Origin: Torreya grandis
Lineage: Eukaryota > Streptophyta > Pinopsida > Cupressales > Taxaceae
Direction of reading: 5' to 3'
Length of the DNA: 64,000 bases
Assembly: GCA_037957365.1 (NCBI GenBank)
Contig: JARHVA010002684.1
Coordinates: forward strand, 1,998,501 to 2,062,500
The notes beneath the pieces are model-generated. The model searched no databases. It saw nothing but the letters and a program-made list of their open reading frames with translations, and was not told the DNA's origin. Both the position numbers and the translations under genes were made by a program. Shown here one piece after another: positions 1-13,459 of the stretch (the stretch's first letter is position 1; each line of letters starts with the position of its first letter).

Positions 1-66
1 AAGGTGAGGTAGTACAAATTTTGGTAGAGTTTATATAATTCAAAGGTAATCTCCTCATAACTATTC

Positions 67-108
<42 letters not shown>

Positions 109-2715
109 AGAAGAAGAGAGAGAATACAATTATCTTCAAACTAGGAAAGAGTTCACATGCCAATTAAGTTCACTCTACTTCAACTCCATTACCAACTCCA
201 ATTTGACTTCAAAATCCACTTCCACTTTACTAAATAGAAAATTTGGATTTAAAACTTGTCCTAAATGGATTTTGGAGCAATAGGAGAGAGAGGGAGAGTT
301 GACAAGTAAAAGGGCTCCTATTGAAAGCTTGAGTCTTGAGTTTTCTTGCTTTAATCATGCAAACATTTAGATATTCTTTAGTTAACTCTTTTTGGTCTTT
401 CAATAATTCCTCTTGATCTTGAATGAATCTTGAAGTTTGAATTCATTTATCTTCACTTTCATCTTGAGTTGACTGTACTTATCTTGACTTTAAACCTAGA
501 TTTCAATTTGAGCTATCTTGCATGTAACTTACATGCATGTTTAGCCTCATATATTTTCTAAACATATCCCAAAGGTGGGTGTAGTATGAATGCAATGCAT
601 GTTTCCTTTTAAAATGAGTAAATTGCATAAAAATAGATCTCTAAATTTTATCAATACCTTAACTTCACTTATCCACCTTTGTATGTTTTGAAACTCTACT
701 TTTGTAGGGCTATTTGAAGGCTCTTTGAAGTTGGCTTGTAGTTGTTAAAATTAACCCAAAATGGGGCTCTAAAATTAAATATAGGAGATCATGTGGGTTT
801 TTATTAATCCATTAAATATTATTGATAATTTTTCCCTTGATGATGACTATAACAACTCTTCAATCTAGTTCTTATTCCATATGCCCATCTTGTGCAACTT
901 GGCAAGCTTCTTAAATGTACTGTGAGAGCCAAAAAATTGATGTATATTAATAATTATAATAGATAATGAGAAAAAATATGATTATAAAATAATCACCATG
1001 GTGGCACAGACCTTAAAACAATTTTTTAGCTCCAAACTCCATGTACAACTCCAAAAAAATACCATTTTATGCTCTCTTAGACTCATGAAACCCTATTTTG
1101 GATTAGGAGGTCTAATAATGAGTATAGGCCTCACCAAAAATTTATCCTATGCTAATTATATATTTATAAATTGGTAAGATCTATTTTTTTTAAATATCTA
1201 AAACTCTTCACTAAACTCCTAAGAAAAATTCACAAAAAAGTGTCTACTTGTTTCCCTAGGGATGACCTAAATTTTTTTTTCAATTAGCTGAGCCTATTTT
1301 CAATTAGTTTTCATTGAATGATTATTGATTTATACCTTTAAATTAATTATAAATACTATAAAATCATTTTTTTTTCATTTGAGAGACATGAAACACCCAT
1401 TTCCAACTCTATTTGTGAGCAAAAAAGTGAAGATACCTTCATTCCCTTCATGAACATAACTATATTTTGGAATTTTATCTATCTTCAAGTACATATGAAC
1501 TTGAAACCACTTTTAAACTTTCAAGGAAAAAAATATACTTTCATGTCAAATTTAAATATTTTTAATTTAATAAAACTTAAAATATGCACTTTTGGTGTTT
1601 CCTAGTTTGCATAATTTTATTTTTGAATACCTATAGGTCCATATTTTATCATTTTATTGAGTTTTATGAGGTATAAATACCTAATTATTTTTTAATTATG
1701 AATTTTAAGAACCAATATTATCATTAAAATAATTTTATGTGCTCAAACTATCTTTCAAACCACTCAAAAATTATATTTTTTACTATCTCTTTTGCTTACT
1801 TACAACCCTAATTCTTATACCTTTGCCTTTCTCCATTATTTTCCATAAAAAAATTATTGAGAAAGTTTTAAAAATTTATTACATTTCACATAATATCTCA
1901 CAAAATATTTATTTTTCAACAAGGAACTCAAAAATGCAAACATATTGTTTAAAACTGAGCCATTGGGGTTTTAAAAAGATTTTAGAGCACTTATTATTAT
2001 TAACAGTTGTTATTAAATTTGAAAACCTGTAACCTCCAAAAAAAATAATTTTATTTTTATTTAATAGGTTCCTAAAACTCTCCATCTTCTTCACCTTCAT
2101 GTACCAAGCATTTGAAAATTGCCTTCACTAGCTTGCAAATAGCTAGTAGAGGAACAAAAGAAGAGTCTATCAAAATTTGGGATTGTGAGTTTTTTATAAG
2201 TATTATTTTATCTTGATGAATCTTGTATTAATATTTTAAGATATTTTTTAAAATTTAATCCATGAATAGAGTCTTATTGAAAACATGCACATAAGCAACT
2301 TTGACCATTGGTGGTAAAATTGTCGACATTTTTGGTGAGTTTGTTGGGATGTTTTCCTACTAAAAAAATCAAGACCAGTATATCTATCCATTGGCTTATG
2401 GAGTCATGAAAATATAACCAAGTATTAAAATTAAAATGTCTTCCTCAATAAATTTCAACACTTGTGCATAATCACTTATTAAATTGAAAAACTAGAATAA
2501 TTACCAACTAAAAAATGTGAATATAACACTTAGAGGAATATGAAAACTAATATAGCTAACTAAATATGTGCATAAAAATAATTGACATAAAGTGAAAAAT
2601 AAAAATAATAAAAAAATTTAAAAAAATAAATATCCACCTGGATCAAAACAAAACCCTCTCAAGTCCTTTCCATGTGGTTGATGAAGATGACTAACAAGCT
2701 GCTATGTGAGTACCA
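1..2715 (-). repeat. Reverse-oriented LTR of retrotransposon family I, truncated by window edge
   Basis: This segment is the reverse complement of the LTRs at about 2,980-5,988 and 8,133-10,776. Matching landmarks include 241-310 against 5,090-5,165, 2,090-2,160 against 3,215-3,310, and 2,280-2,400 against 8,450-8,560. On the minus strand it would begin with TGGTACTC at 2,715, which resembles the TGGTTACT start at 8,133. It runs off the left edge about 600 bases before the expected CA end. It could be a solo LTR or the 5' LTR of an element lying to the left; the window does not decide. Similarity to the other copies is patchy, with many indels, so the copy is old. It holds no gene; the small reading frames inside are chance openings. 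Confidence 0.8.
71..106. repeat. (TA)n microsatellite, followed by GA-rich tract
   Basis: About 18 TA units run into an AG-rich tail up to about 122. The tract lies inside the family I LTR but is missing from the corresponding place in the copy near 5,280, so it expanded in this copy only. Confidence 0.95.
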
Positions 2716-2979
2716 TTTTGGTTGAATCAACTCATTTTCTTACTGTCAACCTCTTTGAATTGTATCCAAATGAATAAAATGAAGAAAAAATATATCCAAT
2801 ATAATAAAAACTCATCATGGGGTTCAATACTCACCTCATGTTTCTTTTTCACACTAAAAAAGTGTAACCACATTCTGATGTACCTTCACAACTACTTTAT
2901 CAATGTCTTTATAAGGAGATGTAGGCCCACAAAAATTCTCAAAGTATTGAATAAAATATAATTAATTATACCTTAATTA
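2716..2979. other. Spacer between head-to-head family I LTRs
   Basis: This AT-rich spacer lies between the reverse LTR and the forward 5' LTR. It should contain the first 300 or so bases of the forward LTR, but I could not align it to 8,133-8,480. The forward copy therefore seems truncated or rearranged at its 5' end. No gene is visible. Confidence 0.4.
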
Positions 2980-5900
2980 ATAAAAAACTTTTTTTCCTAA
3001 CTTTTAGCTTCTCTAGTTTCATTATGAGTCATTACATCTTCTTTTGTATCTTTATTTAGCTCATGTCTAGGACTTGTTGATAATTTTTTCATGATTATTG
3101 AAAGTTGATTATGTGAAATTTTTAAAGTAGACTAAATTCATGTATAAAAGGTATAAAAATGTCTTAAAAATATCATAAAACTATTATCAAGTCAAAATCA
3201 TACTCAGGAATAACTCACAAGTCCAAATTTTGGCAGATGCTTCTTTTATTCCTTTAACTAGCTATATGCAAGTTAGTGAAGGCAGTTTTCAAATGATTGG
3301 TATATGAAGGTGAATAGGAGTTAGATAAAAAAAATATTATATGTATTTTTGTGTCTATATTACCTTAATATTACATGATTTTTTACAGGTTACAAGTGCT
3401 CTAATTTATGAACAATTGTTAAGAAGGGGTGTTCTAAACCCCTTCTTAAACTGCAATGGCTCAATTTTAAGCAATATGTTTGCATTTTTTAGTTATTTAT
3501 TGAAAAATATATGTGGTTTTATATCTTATGTGTCATATAATACATTTATAAGCCTCTATAAATCAAAACTTCATGTCAAATAATGGATAAAAGCAAAGGT
3601 ACAAGCATCAAGGTTTTAAGCAAGTAAGATAGTTAAAAAATACAAATTTTAATGGTTTAAGTGATTTTTTGAGAAAATAAAATTATTAGAATGATAAATT
3701 ATTTATTTTAGGTCATAATTAAAAATTTATTATGTATTTATGCCTCATATAACTCAATAAAATTTAAAAACACAAACCTATAGGTGTTCAAAAATGAAAT
3801 TATGCAAACTAGGAAACACCAAAAAGTGCATAGTTTAAGTTTTATTAAATGAAAACTCTTGAAAAATTACATGGAGGTAAATTTTGATATATTTTAATAT
3901 TTAAAAGTTTATTAAGGTATGTAATATACATTAAAAAATATAAAATTCTAGAACGCATGTCTACTCATGAAGGGAATGAAGGTTTCTTCACTTTTTTGAT
4001 CACAAATAGAGTTGGAAACGAGTGTTTCAGGTCCCTCCAATAAAAAAAATTTATTTGAGAGTGTATATAATTAATTTATAGGAATTAATAAATTATAATT
4101 AAATGAAAAACAATTTAAAATAGGATCATCTCATTGAAAAACATCTCTAAGTCATCCTTAGGACAACAAGCATAAACTTTTTTGTGAATTTTTTATAGGA
4201 AGTTTGGGGAAGATTTTTAGAGATTTTAAATTTTTTAAAAGTATTAAAAATTATAATAATATTAATTTTTTGTGATGCTTGTAACTCATTTTAGACCCCC
4301 TAATCTAAAATAGGTTTTCTTGAGTCCAAAAGAGCATAAAATGGCATTTTTTGGAGTTGTACATGGAGTTTAGCATTAAAAATTTGTTTGAAGGTCTATA
4401 CCACCATTTTTATTATTTTAAAATATTTTATTTTTATTATATATCATAATTATTAATATCCATCAATTTTATAACTCTCACAGTGTATTCAAAAATCTTG
4501 TCAAGTTGTACAATATGGGCATATGAAAGAAGAACTAGATTGGAGAGCTATTTTAGTAATCATCAAGTCCAAATTTAGCAATAATATTTAATGGATTAAT
4601 CAAAACACACATGATCTACTCTTTCTAACTTGGGTCCCCAATTTGGGATAATTTTATCAACTATAAGCCAACTTCAAAGAGCCTTCACTTAGCCCTACAA
4701 AAGTAGAGTTTCAAAACATACAAAGGTCGATAAGTGGAATTAAGGATTTGATAAAATTTGCAGTAATATTTTTATACAAGACATTAATTTCAAAATTAAA
4801 CATGAATTCCATTCCTAATACACCCCCCTTTGGTATTTTTTTATAAAAGACATGAGGCCAAACATGCATGAAAGTTGTATGCAAGATATCTCAAGTTAAA
4901 CTCTAGGTTTGAAGTCAAGATAATTCCAGTCAACTCAAGATGAAAGTAAAGGTAACTAAATTCAAACTTAAAGATGCATGAAATACCAAGAGGAGTTAAC
5001 TAAATACCAAGAGGATTTAACTAGAGAAGATTAAGATGTTTATATGATTAAAACAAGTTAACTCAAGACTCAAGCTTGCATGAGGATCCCTTTGACTTGT
5101 CAACTCTCCCTCTCTCTCCTATTGCACCATAATCCATTTAGGACAAGTTTTAAATCCAAATTTTATACATATTAATTTGGAAGTGGAGTTTTAAGTTAAA
5201 TTGCAGCTGGTAGTGGATTTGAAGTAGAGTGAAGTCGACTAGCATGTGGGTTCTTTCCTAGTTTGGAGATGATTATATTCTCTCTCTTCCCTTCTACATG
5301 TGTTCTAATTTGGGAAATTGTTATGATGATATTATGTCTTTATACTACATAAAATTTTACAAAATATGTATTAGCTCACCATTGAAGTAATAAAGAGTTG
5401 ATTTTTCTTTCATTTTCAAGTTGTTCATGAAGTGTATTCTTAATGTTCATTGATGTAACTTAGTAAATGACTAATTTTATTATATTTATGTTTACATATA
5501 TTCCATTTATGCAGAAAATAATAGATATTTTAGGTTATATAAAGTCTTTAAATTTTATTTCTACCTAATCTAGAAGTGAATTCAGTCATTGTTCATTCTT
5601 TCAAGCTAGTGTGAGTGTTTATCTAGACCTCTATATGAATTACTAATGAAAGAGTCATTGTATGAATATGAAGTGAATGTGTATATGATATTTATCTTCT
5701 AAAGTGTGTCAAGTATAGGAATAATTGACCTTAATATTGTTACATTACCCCAATTTTCAATTTTCATTTCCATTTTTAACTTTAGCATTACTCCTACCCT
5801 TTTCTTAGTCAAGAAATTACATAATTATAGAGTTTAGAGAAAATAAGGTGAGTGTAAAAAAGGGAACCAACCATTAAGATGGATATTATATCCAATATAA

Positions 5901-5988
5901 TGTCTCACACCTTTGAGAGTTTCTATTTTATCAACAGAAGTGAGGATAGACACATATTATTGCAAGGGTACACTTTTGAGTGATAACA
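2980..5988 (+). repeat. 5' LTR of family I element (start approximate)
   Basis: It aligns with the 3' LTR from about 3,060 onward. Shared stretches include the tract around 3,215-3,310 (against 8,650-8,760), the region around 5,380-5,470 (against 10,165-10,260), and the last 80 bases. It ends in GATAACA at 5,988, exactly where the 3' copy stops matching at 10,776. The first 300 or so bases are missing or diverged. Confidence 0.75.
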
Positions 5989-5993
5989 CTTTT

Positions 5994-6012
5994 TAGCACA
6001 CTCGATGGGACT
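5994..6012 (+). other. Primer-binding site remnant of family I element
   Basis: Just after the LTR end comes TTTTAGCACACTCGATGGGA, which has the spacing and general form of a plant Ty3/gypsy tRNA primer site with C-to-T decay. The same motif, slightly changed, follows the 5' LTR of elements D and C. The tRNA species cannot be named safely from such a decayed site. Confidence 0.5.
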
Positions 6013-6329
6013 ATAACATAAAAGATTGCTAAATATTGGTTCTAGTTTTACAAAATTTTAGAAAATACATTACCAAATTACTCAATATCTAGTGACTCCA
6101 AGTTATATATCATTGATTTAAGTAGTCCAATTTCTTAAATAACATTAGTTGGTAAGTTTTTCAATCCTCCATTTTGTGAAAATGTATCTTTTCTACCTTT
6201 ATATTATTCATATCAAGATGATAATACTCATGGATTCACATCAAGTATAAATAAACTAGGAGGATAGTCATGTCCTCATGATCCCCTAATCATGTTTCTA
6301 ATTAACCTTTAAAAAATCATGTTATTTCT

Positions 6330-7760
6330 AGTCAACCTAAAAAAAGTGTGCAAGAGATAAGATTTGACCTTGAGAGACAATGTATGGAGACTGATAGAGA
6401 AGAGGAATATATTAGGCATAAATAACATCTTGTATATCAGGCCTATATACATCATCAAGATATTGAATCATTAAATAGATACATTGAGGCTAAAATATAA
6501 TCAATACAACAGTTGTCCATGAGAACACAAGTAATTGATTCCAAAATCCCATGTTGAAAACAAGAAACACTAGAACCCATTGAAACTTTAAGAGAGTCCA
6601 CTTGCTTATAAATTCCAAATTTTAGGACTCTTAATCCTATGAAAGATCCTATTCTTATGAAATATTTATCACTCTTCCCCAAGATCCCAAGACTATTTCA
6701 TATTGAAAACCTTGTTGGACCAAGACCCTTGATTATGTCATGCCTAATCTTGAGAAAGAGCCTCCTCCTATACCAATCCAAAATCAAGAGATGGAGAAAG
6801 TAGTAGAAGCCAAACCAAGTGAGTTTCCAAGTTTACCCATGCCTCAAGTTGAATTTATCCATGGAGATCAATAATGTGAGAGGTTGATTGTTGAGTGGAC
6901 AAATAAGTATGAAGAATTGAAGCCTGAATCCCTAACACAAGTTTCTTTCCCTTAATTCAAATAAATATTGAATGAAAATATTAATTCAAAATATCAAAGC
7001 CTTCTTAATACCTCTTCAATCCCAAAGCCCATTTAAGAGCATCTCATCATGACCTATATTTTTATGCCACCAAATGGAACCTCTTTCCCTCCCACCATGT
7101 CCTTTTTTGAAGGAGGACCTATTGTATGGAGGGAAAAAGAAAAACATGCAGGTGAAGAGTAAAAATTTTCAAGAGAGAATGATCAATAGTTGTGTTGGTC
7201 AAATGCGCTTCATTTTAGCATAGAAAAATATAATGTTTTAGACCTTGAAGAACAATCCAAAAATTTATAAGTTTTAGTTCAAGCTAATAAATATGATTAT
7301 GCATCAAGTTTTTTAATCTCCCTAAAAAAATCAAAAGTTGAAACCCTCAATAAAAGTTAAATTTATGTTTTGAACTTCCTTTTTTCTTTCAAATGGATGA
7401 GCCTCTCCCTTGTTGTAAAGAGGAATTTGATGAGACACAAGACGACTTAATTGACATAAAATATAATGAAAATAAGTTTGAAGACTTTTTTGAGGTAATT
7501 TGATCATGTTTCTCTCTTATGCAAGGAGAATATGGGTTGGTAAAGACAAAAAGGGAAGCTTTGGCAAGTAAGACAACATGCAAGAAAGAGTTAGTCTTCC
7601 AATTCTAACATTCCAAAAGGTAATTCCATTTAATGATGACTTATTTTATGTTATTAAGGAAGGTTATAAACCTCTCAATTAGTTTTCATCTTTTTTTTCA
7701 CTTTTGAAATATGAGAATCAAGATGCATTTCCTCTTTAAGCCAATCTGATAAGTATGCCA
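6330..7760 (+). pseudogene. Broken gag-like frame inside family I element
   Basis: Several plus-strand open stretches in this interior read like coding sequence but are interrupted by stops and frameshifts. One from 6,731 to 6,871 gives a Pro/Glu/Gln-rich peptide (KEPPPIPIQNQEMEKVVEAK is part of it). Another, 36 codons from an ATG at 7,393 to a TGA at 7,501, is acidic and starts MDEPLPCCKEEFDETQDDL. The stretch at 6,350-6,700 reads as a charged, Gln-rich, possibly coiled-coil segment. No zinc knuckle, protease or polymerase motif is visible. The position, just after the 5' LTR of a small-interior element, suggests a gag-like or element-specific protein. It is clearly non-functional here. Confidence 0.45.
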
Positions 7761-8123
7761 CAAGGTTCATCATAGTTTATTCAGTTTGAGTAGCCTGTTT
7801 GTGAAGAGGTACATGTTAGTTATAAAGATAATATTGGTTAGATAAATAATACCAAAAGAGCATGTCATATTATCTATCTATCCAATTTTGAGGCTAAAAA
7901 TAAAAATCTATTACCTATCATGTTCATTTTAGAACATGAATAAAATCTTAAACATGTTCAAAATCAACCCAAGTGTGCACTTTAGGTTACTCATGTTTCA
8001 ATAAAAGTGGAAGAAGTGTATAAGTTTGATTTTTAAGAATAAAAACATGTCATAATTATCATATAGTTTCCTCTATTCCATTCTCTCATGTCTTCCATCA
8101 AGTTTTCTAGTCATGAGCTTGGT

Positions 8124-8132
8124 AAAGAAGGG
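8124..8132 (+). other. Polypurine tract of family I element
   Basis: The purine run AAAGAAGGG lies immediately before the TGGTTACT that I take as the 3' LTR start. In LTR retrotransposons this tract primes plus-strand DNA synthesis. Confidence 0.5.
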
Positions 8133-10776
8133 TGGTTACTTTACACTACCGGTTAATGGTTTTGTATAGGACTATCTCTAGTTGTTAAAGTAGGTTAGTA
8201 TACGTTAAATTAGTAGTGTTATATTTAATTTTAGTACAATTTATGTTATTCACATGTTTTTATTAGTTTTATTTTTATCTTTTTCTAAGTGTTATCTTGC
8301 ACATTTTTCAATTGGTAGTTTTTCTAGTTTGAATTCAACAAGTGCTCATACACAAGTGTTGTAGTTGCTTGAAGAAATTCTCAATTTTAGAGTTATTTGA
8401 AAAATAATTTTTATTTTTATATTTTGTTATTTTTTAATAAATCCATAACCCAATGGATATAGATACTCTTCTAGAGTGTTTAACAAGCAAACATCCCATC
8501 AAAGTCACAAAAAATGTTGATAATTTTGCCACCATTGGTCAAAATTGCTTATGTGCATGTTTAAAAAAAGAATCCAATCATGTATTTAATATTAAAAAAT
8601 GTATCAAAAAAATAATAAAACATTAATAAAATCCAAAAAAATTCTCATGAATAGCTCACAAATCCAATTTTTTGTAGAGGGTTCTTTTATTCCTCTAACT
8701 AGTTGTTAGTTGTAAGCTAGTGAAAGCAATTTTCAAACACTTGATACATGATGGTGATGAAGAGTTGGTTAAAATAGAATTAATGTAAATTTTTTAGTCA
8801 TATTACATAAATATTTAATTCATTGGTTGTAATTTATAGTGTATTAACTTTATGAATAATCATTAAGAAGAACAAGTGCTCATAAACCCTAATGACTCAG
8901 TTTTAAGAGATAATTATATTTTTAGTTACTTGTTGAAAAATAAAATTTATGTGAGATATTATTTAAAATAAATGATATTAATAAATGTTACTAAATCAAA
9001 CTATTTAGGTAAAAAAATGAATACAACAATACAGGTATCAGGGTTTTAAGCAAGCAAGAGAGACATCCATAAAATATAATTTTTGAGAGGTTTAAGAGAT
9101 TGGTTGAGCATATCCAATATTTATAATGATGATATAGAATATTAATAGTCCTAATTAAAAAATTATTAGGTATTTATACCTCATAAAACTTAATAAAATT
9201 TAAAAACTCATACCTACAAGCATTCAAAAATAAAATTATACAACCTAATCAACACCAAAAAGTATATATTTTGAGTTTTATTGAATGTAATATCATAATA
9301 TTTGACATGGATGTATGTTTTAATATAATTAATAGTTTAAAATTGTTTTAATTTAATTAATATATCTTATTATAAATAAAATTACAAAATATAGGTCACC
9401 CACTTTTTGGCTAAATTTAGAAAAGGTCAAGTCAATATCAAGAGTCTTCAGTTAGCCTTAGAAAACTGGAGTTCAAAACATGCAAAAGTGGAAAAGTTGA
9501 GATAAAGTATTAGTTAATATTTTAGGACCTATTTTTATGAAATATAACCCTTATATTCTAAAATTTCAATCTCTCTTACTGCATTCCCCTTTGGGATAAA
9601 TTTAGAAAGTCAGAATGCATACAAGTTGTAAGTCAAGATAAGTGAAGTCAAACTCTAAGTTGTAAGTTCACAAAATCAATTAAAACTCCAAGATAAAAAT
9701 AAAAATAACTAAAATAAAACTTAAAAATGAATTCAAGAGAAAAAATAGTTAATTAAAGATCAAAATATTTTAATACAAGTTCCAAATTCAAGAGGAGTTA
9801 ACTGAAGATCTCTTCAAGACTAAAGACTTTCAAAGCATGTAAGAGACCTTTGAATTTTCAAAAAATCAAAGAAGATTCTATACCTAATTACAAATACATA
9901 TTATAAAGAAAATAATTTTTAGAATTTTAAAATTTTATTTTGGAATTTGGGAATTATGTTTGAAAGTTTGAAGTTTCAGTTTAAGATTGAGTTGGTAGTG
10001 GAGTTGAAGTAAGAGTGAACTAGGACTAGCAAGGACTCATTTAAATTTTTTTGTCTTATCTATTTATAGTATTAATTTATATATTTAAATTAATTTTTTA
10101 ATGATCATGAGGATATTATTATTTTTTCTTACTATAAATATTCCAAAATTTGTACTACCTCACATTTGAAACAATAAAGAGATTAATTTTTCCTCTATTT
10201 TTAGGGTGTTCATGAAATGTGTTCTTAATATTCATTAATGTAACTTAGTGAATGATTATTTTTCATATGTTTATATCTAAATATATCACCTTTATGCAGT
10301 AAATAAATTTTTTTAAGGTCATACAAAGTGTCTAATTTGGATTTCTACCTAATCTTGAAGTGAATTCAAACATTATTCACTCCTTCCAAGCTAGTTTGAG
10401 TGTTTATCTAGACCTCTGTATGCAATATTGATACAAGAGTCATTGTATGAAGATGAAGTGAATGTGTTTAGGTTATTTATATTATAAATAATGTCCAATA
10501 TAGGCACAATGAACCTTCACATTAGTGTATCATCCTAATTTTTAGTTTTCATTTCTATTTTTAGCTTTAACATTGCTTCTTTAACCTTTTTCCTAGTTAA
10601 AAAAGCAAATAATTAGATAGTTTAGAGAGAATTAGGTGATTATACCAAAGGTAACCATAATTTCATCTATATATTATATCGAATACAAGGTCCCAAACCT
10701 TGTAGAGTTTTCATTGTATCAATGGAAGTGAGAATAGGCACATGTTCTTGCAAGGGTGCACTTTTGAGAGATAACA
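8133..10776 (+). repeat. 3' LTR of family I element
   Basis: A 2,644-bp copy matches the 5' LTR and, inverted, the segment 1-2,715. It ends GATAACA at 10,776, after which similarity to the 5' copy stops. The sequence beyond (AGTAG) would be the target-site duplication if the 5' boundary could be fixed. Confidence 0.75.
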
Positions 10777-11929
10777 AGTAGTGCTCAGAACATGGGGTGT
10801 GAGGTCATGCCCAACCTAACTTAATAATTCAATTATTATTCCACTTATGTTCATATAAATCCCTAATAAACATGAAATTTTATGGTTTCATATCAAAATC
10901 AATCAAAATACATAACAGATGACGATCTAAGTCTTAGTCATATAGGCACAAGCTTCCTAAAATAGAGTGAAGGTCTACCTAGAATTTCACTACTTCACCT
11001 ACATAGGGTCATTAGTGAAACACATAAGGTAAATAACATAATTATATATTGTAAAATAGGGTCATGTTATTATCTAAATAGGGTTTTAACACATGTTCTA
11101 TATTGATGACACTGTACAATACTCCTACATCACTTCCCTACCTACAATTTGTATGTCTTAGTCAAATTTTCTAGCTAAGTACACATTTTATAATTAATTA
11201 TTATTTATAAAATATTTAAATTAATTAATTATTATGAAAATAAGTGGTTTTTGATAATGTAGTATTTTACTCCTGGATTTATTGCTTAGTATTATAAACC
11301 TTAGGGTTACATTCCATAATTCTAAAAAAGATAAATCATAATTCATATATATTATGTCCCAACTGTTATAATGTGGTAATGTTACAATTTATGTTCTAAG
11401 TATGTAAATTGACCTTGAGGTGAGGGAAATGAATTCCATTGATATTTATATTAATGGTTAGATAATGATGTTTTATTATTTTTATCAGATAGTTCTCTTT
11501 TGAAATATTAGAAGTGTTATGCCTTTTGTATGTTTCAGACAATTTTTATGCATCCCTTAGTCCTATATTATTGAATTTTGATTTTTAATTCCTCACATTG
11601 ATTTGTGTTATGGCCAATTATCTAATGATATTTACAATATGGTACTTATTTTTTATTTATTATTCTACTTCCCGATCTATGTTTGGTGGAATGTAAAAAT
11701 ATCATTTTATGTTTAATTAACATATACATAATGGTGTCTAGAGTATATTGTTGCATCATGATCTATAAAATATTTTGTGAATCCTTTTGATAAGACATCA
11801 CATTGTTCATATGATATATTTATATATTCCCCTTGTAATGTTGACTCAATGTTTTTAACCAAGAGGGGTGTATGAAATATCAATTATTTACATGCTCATC
11901 TATTATTTTTGTTTTCTCCTTATCTAGAT
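10777..11929. other. AT-rich stretch without recognised gene
   Basis: I see no convincing coding sequence on either strand. It lies downstream of the protease relic on the minus strand, where polymerase sequence of element G would be expected, but no reverse transcriptase motif is readable. Either it is too decayed or G was truncated here. Confidence 0.4.
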
Positions 11930-12339
11930 GCAATTTCATATATTATGGAGTTGAGTTTATATTATATGTTCTAGGACTTGTAGGTTTGAATAGGTTATGA
12001 AAAATATGGTCAAGTGGATCAAAAATTATCCTTTATATTTTATCATCTATCATATTATAGGCTAGATCATCATCATTATAAGAACAATCTAAAACATGGC
12101 CATCTTATTTCTTAGTATTGACCAATAAAGGAAGCTCAAATGTTTTAGGTTTTTATAGTTTTGGTATCATTAGTTTTTTTTGTAATTATGATTAATATTT
12201 ATGTGCACCTATGTGAATTTCAATATTTAATGCCTTATTTGCAGCTAGGGGTAAAGGGACATTATACTTGACTGCACCATCTCATAAGTGTGTGTATGCT
12301 CAAAGGGAATGTATTATATAGGTGGTAGCAATGTAGGAA

Positions 12340-13010
12340 AGCCTTCTATTTTAAAATATATCATTTTTCAAAATTTGAAAGGTTTGTCATTGGTAGGCAT
12401 TATTAATAAGGTCCTATCATGTATGAATTTTACACATCAATGTATATGAGAATGAACAACTTCCATTTGATGTATCTATGATCTACCCAAGAATAAATTA
12501 TAATGTAATTATTTAGACATTACCTAAAAAGTAGTTAGAACCATATTTGGCCCCATAGTCATATCAATGTGATTTTTCCAATTGGAGGGATATGTGAATT
12601 ATCATATTTTTTTACATAAATAACTGATTTTTGAAGAAAATTGGTGCTAATACACATGGTGGTTAGGAAGTTGGTGCTACAAATGTTTAGTCCTAATTCA
12701 TTATCAATGAGAACTCTTTTTATTCCATTATTAGACATAGTCACTTATATGAATAATGAAACATCATTTTAAATAATATCTTTGGATGGTAAATATGTTG
12801 GATAAAAGGTAATGAGCTTTAAATTTTTCTTGAGATCTTGTATGATATCCATAAAATAATCAGGCTTAATATTACTTAGAAATTAGATCTCATAAAATGC
12901 ATCATATAGAATATCCTTATAGATGGTGGAATGTTTTAAAAGTTTAAGGATTGAAATATTATCATGTGTATTTCTTAATTGGTTAAAATTTTTATATCCC
13001 TTATATTTTA
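12340..13010 (-). pseudogene. pro: Gag-pro junction with retropepsin remnant (element G)
   Basis: On the minus strand, 13,003 to 12,890 gives a helical block (KDILYDAF within it) of the kind that precedes the protease in Tat/Ogre-type plant Ty3/gypsy elements. At 12,744-12,559 lies the protease core, with IKRVLIDNELGLNICS at the active site. The catalytic D is followed by N where family members usually carry G, and ELGLNIC matches the usual GxGLNIC pattern. A later YDNS..PPIGKITL segment matches the flap and following strand of the family. Around 12,500 an LFLGRS segment corresponds to the LLGRPW motif at the protease end. Stops and frame changes between the blocks make it a pseudogene. The family assignment rests on motif order recalled from known elements. 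Confidence 0.65.
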
Positions 13011-13459
13011 TCATAATTATAGGCTTATGAGGCACCTATTATATATTAATAGGTGACATATTAGGTTGAGCATATTTACCTATTCGAGTATGAACAACAT
13101 GGATCATAAAATAAAATAAAAGCCTTGGGTGAATAATGGGTGCAGGATGGTAGTTTTCACTTAAACAATATATAGGTAAATAATATGGTTGAGAGCATGC
13201 ACATTGGCATCTAGATACCAACCCTATAATATTACAAAAATAATTATGGAGAGATATCAATTATTGTCTCAACTTTATAATCCTCTCATTATGTGGTGAA
13301 TTTTATTATTCATTCAATAATATATTTTACAAAGTAATTTGCATATCAAACCACCACAATACTTATAAATTGGAACCCAAAATGGGTGATTGACGCATCC
13401 ATATTTCACATATTGTATATTAATCAGTGACCAGAAACCAAAAATCACCCTAATTCACC

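Larger units (their letters stand above)
2980..10776 (+). mobile_element. Family I LTR retrotransposon, non-autonomous (LARD-like)
   Basis: Two direct repeats, about 2,980-5,988 and 8,133-10,776, flank about 2.1 kb of unique sequence. After the left repeat comes a primer-binding-like site and before the right one a purine tract, which is the order expected of an LTR element on the plus strand. The internal region is far too short for gag-pol and shows no protease, reverse transcriptase or integrase motifs, only a broken gag-like frame. Long LTRs with a small non-coding or gag-only interior fit the large retrotransposon derivative (LARD) class. The interior could instead be a heavily deleted autonomous element. 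No target-site duplication could be paired, because the 5' end is unclear. Confidence 0.75.

Noticed and set aside
7389..7583. 64-codon minus-strand frame
   Set aside because: It is the shadow of the plus-strand gag-like frame starting at 7,393 inside the family I element.
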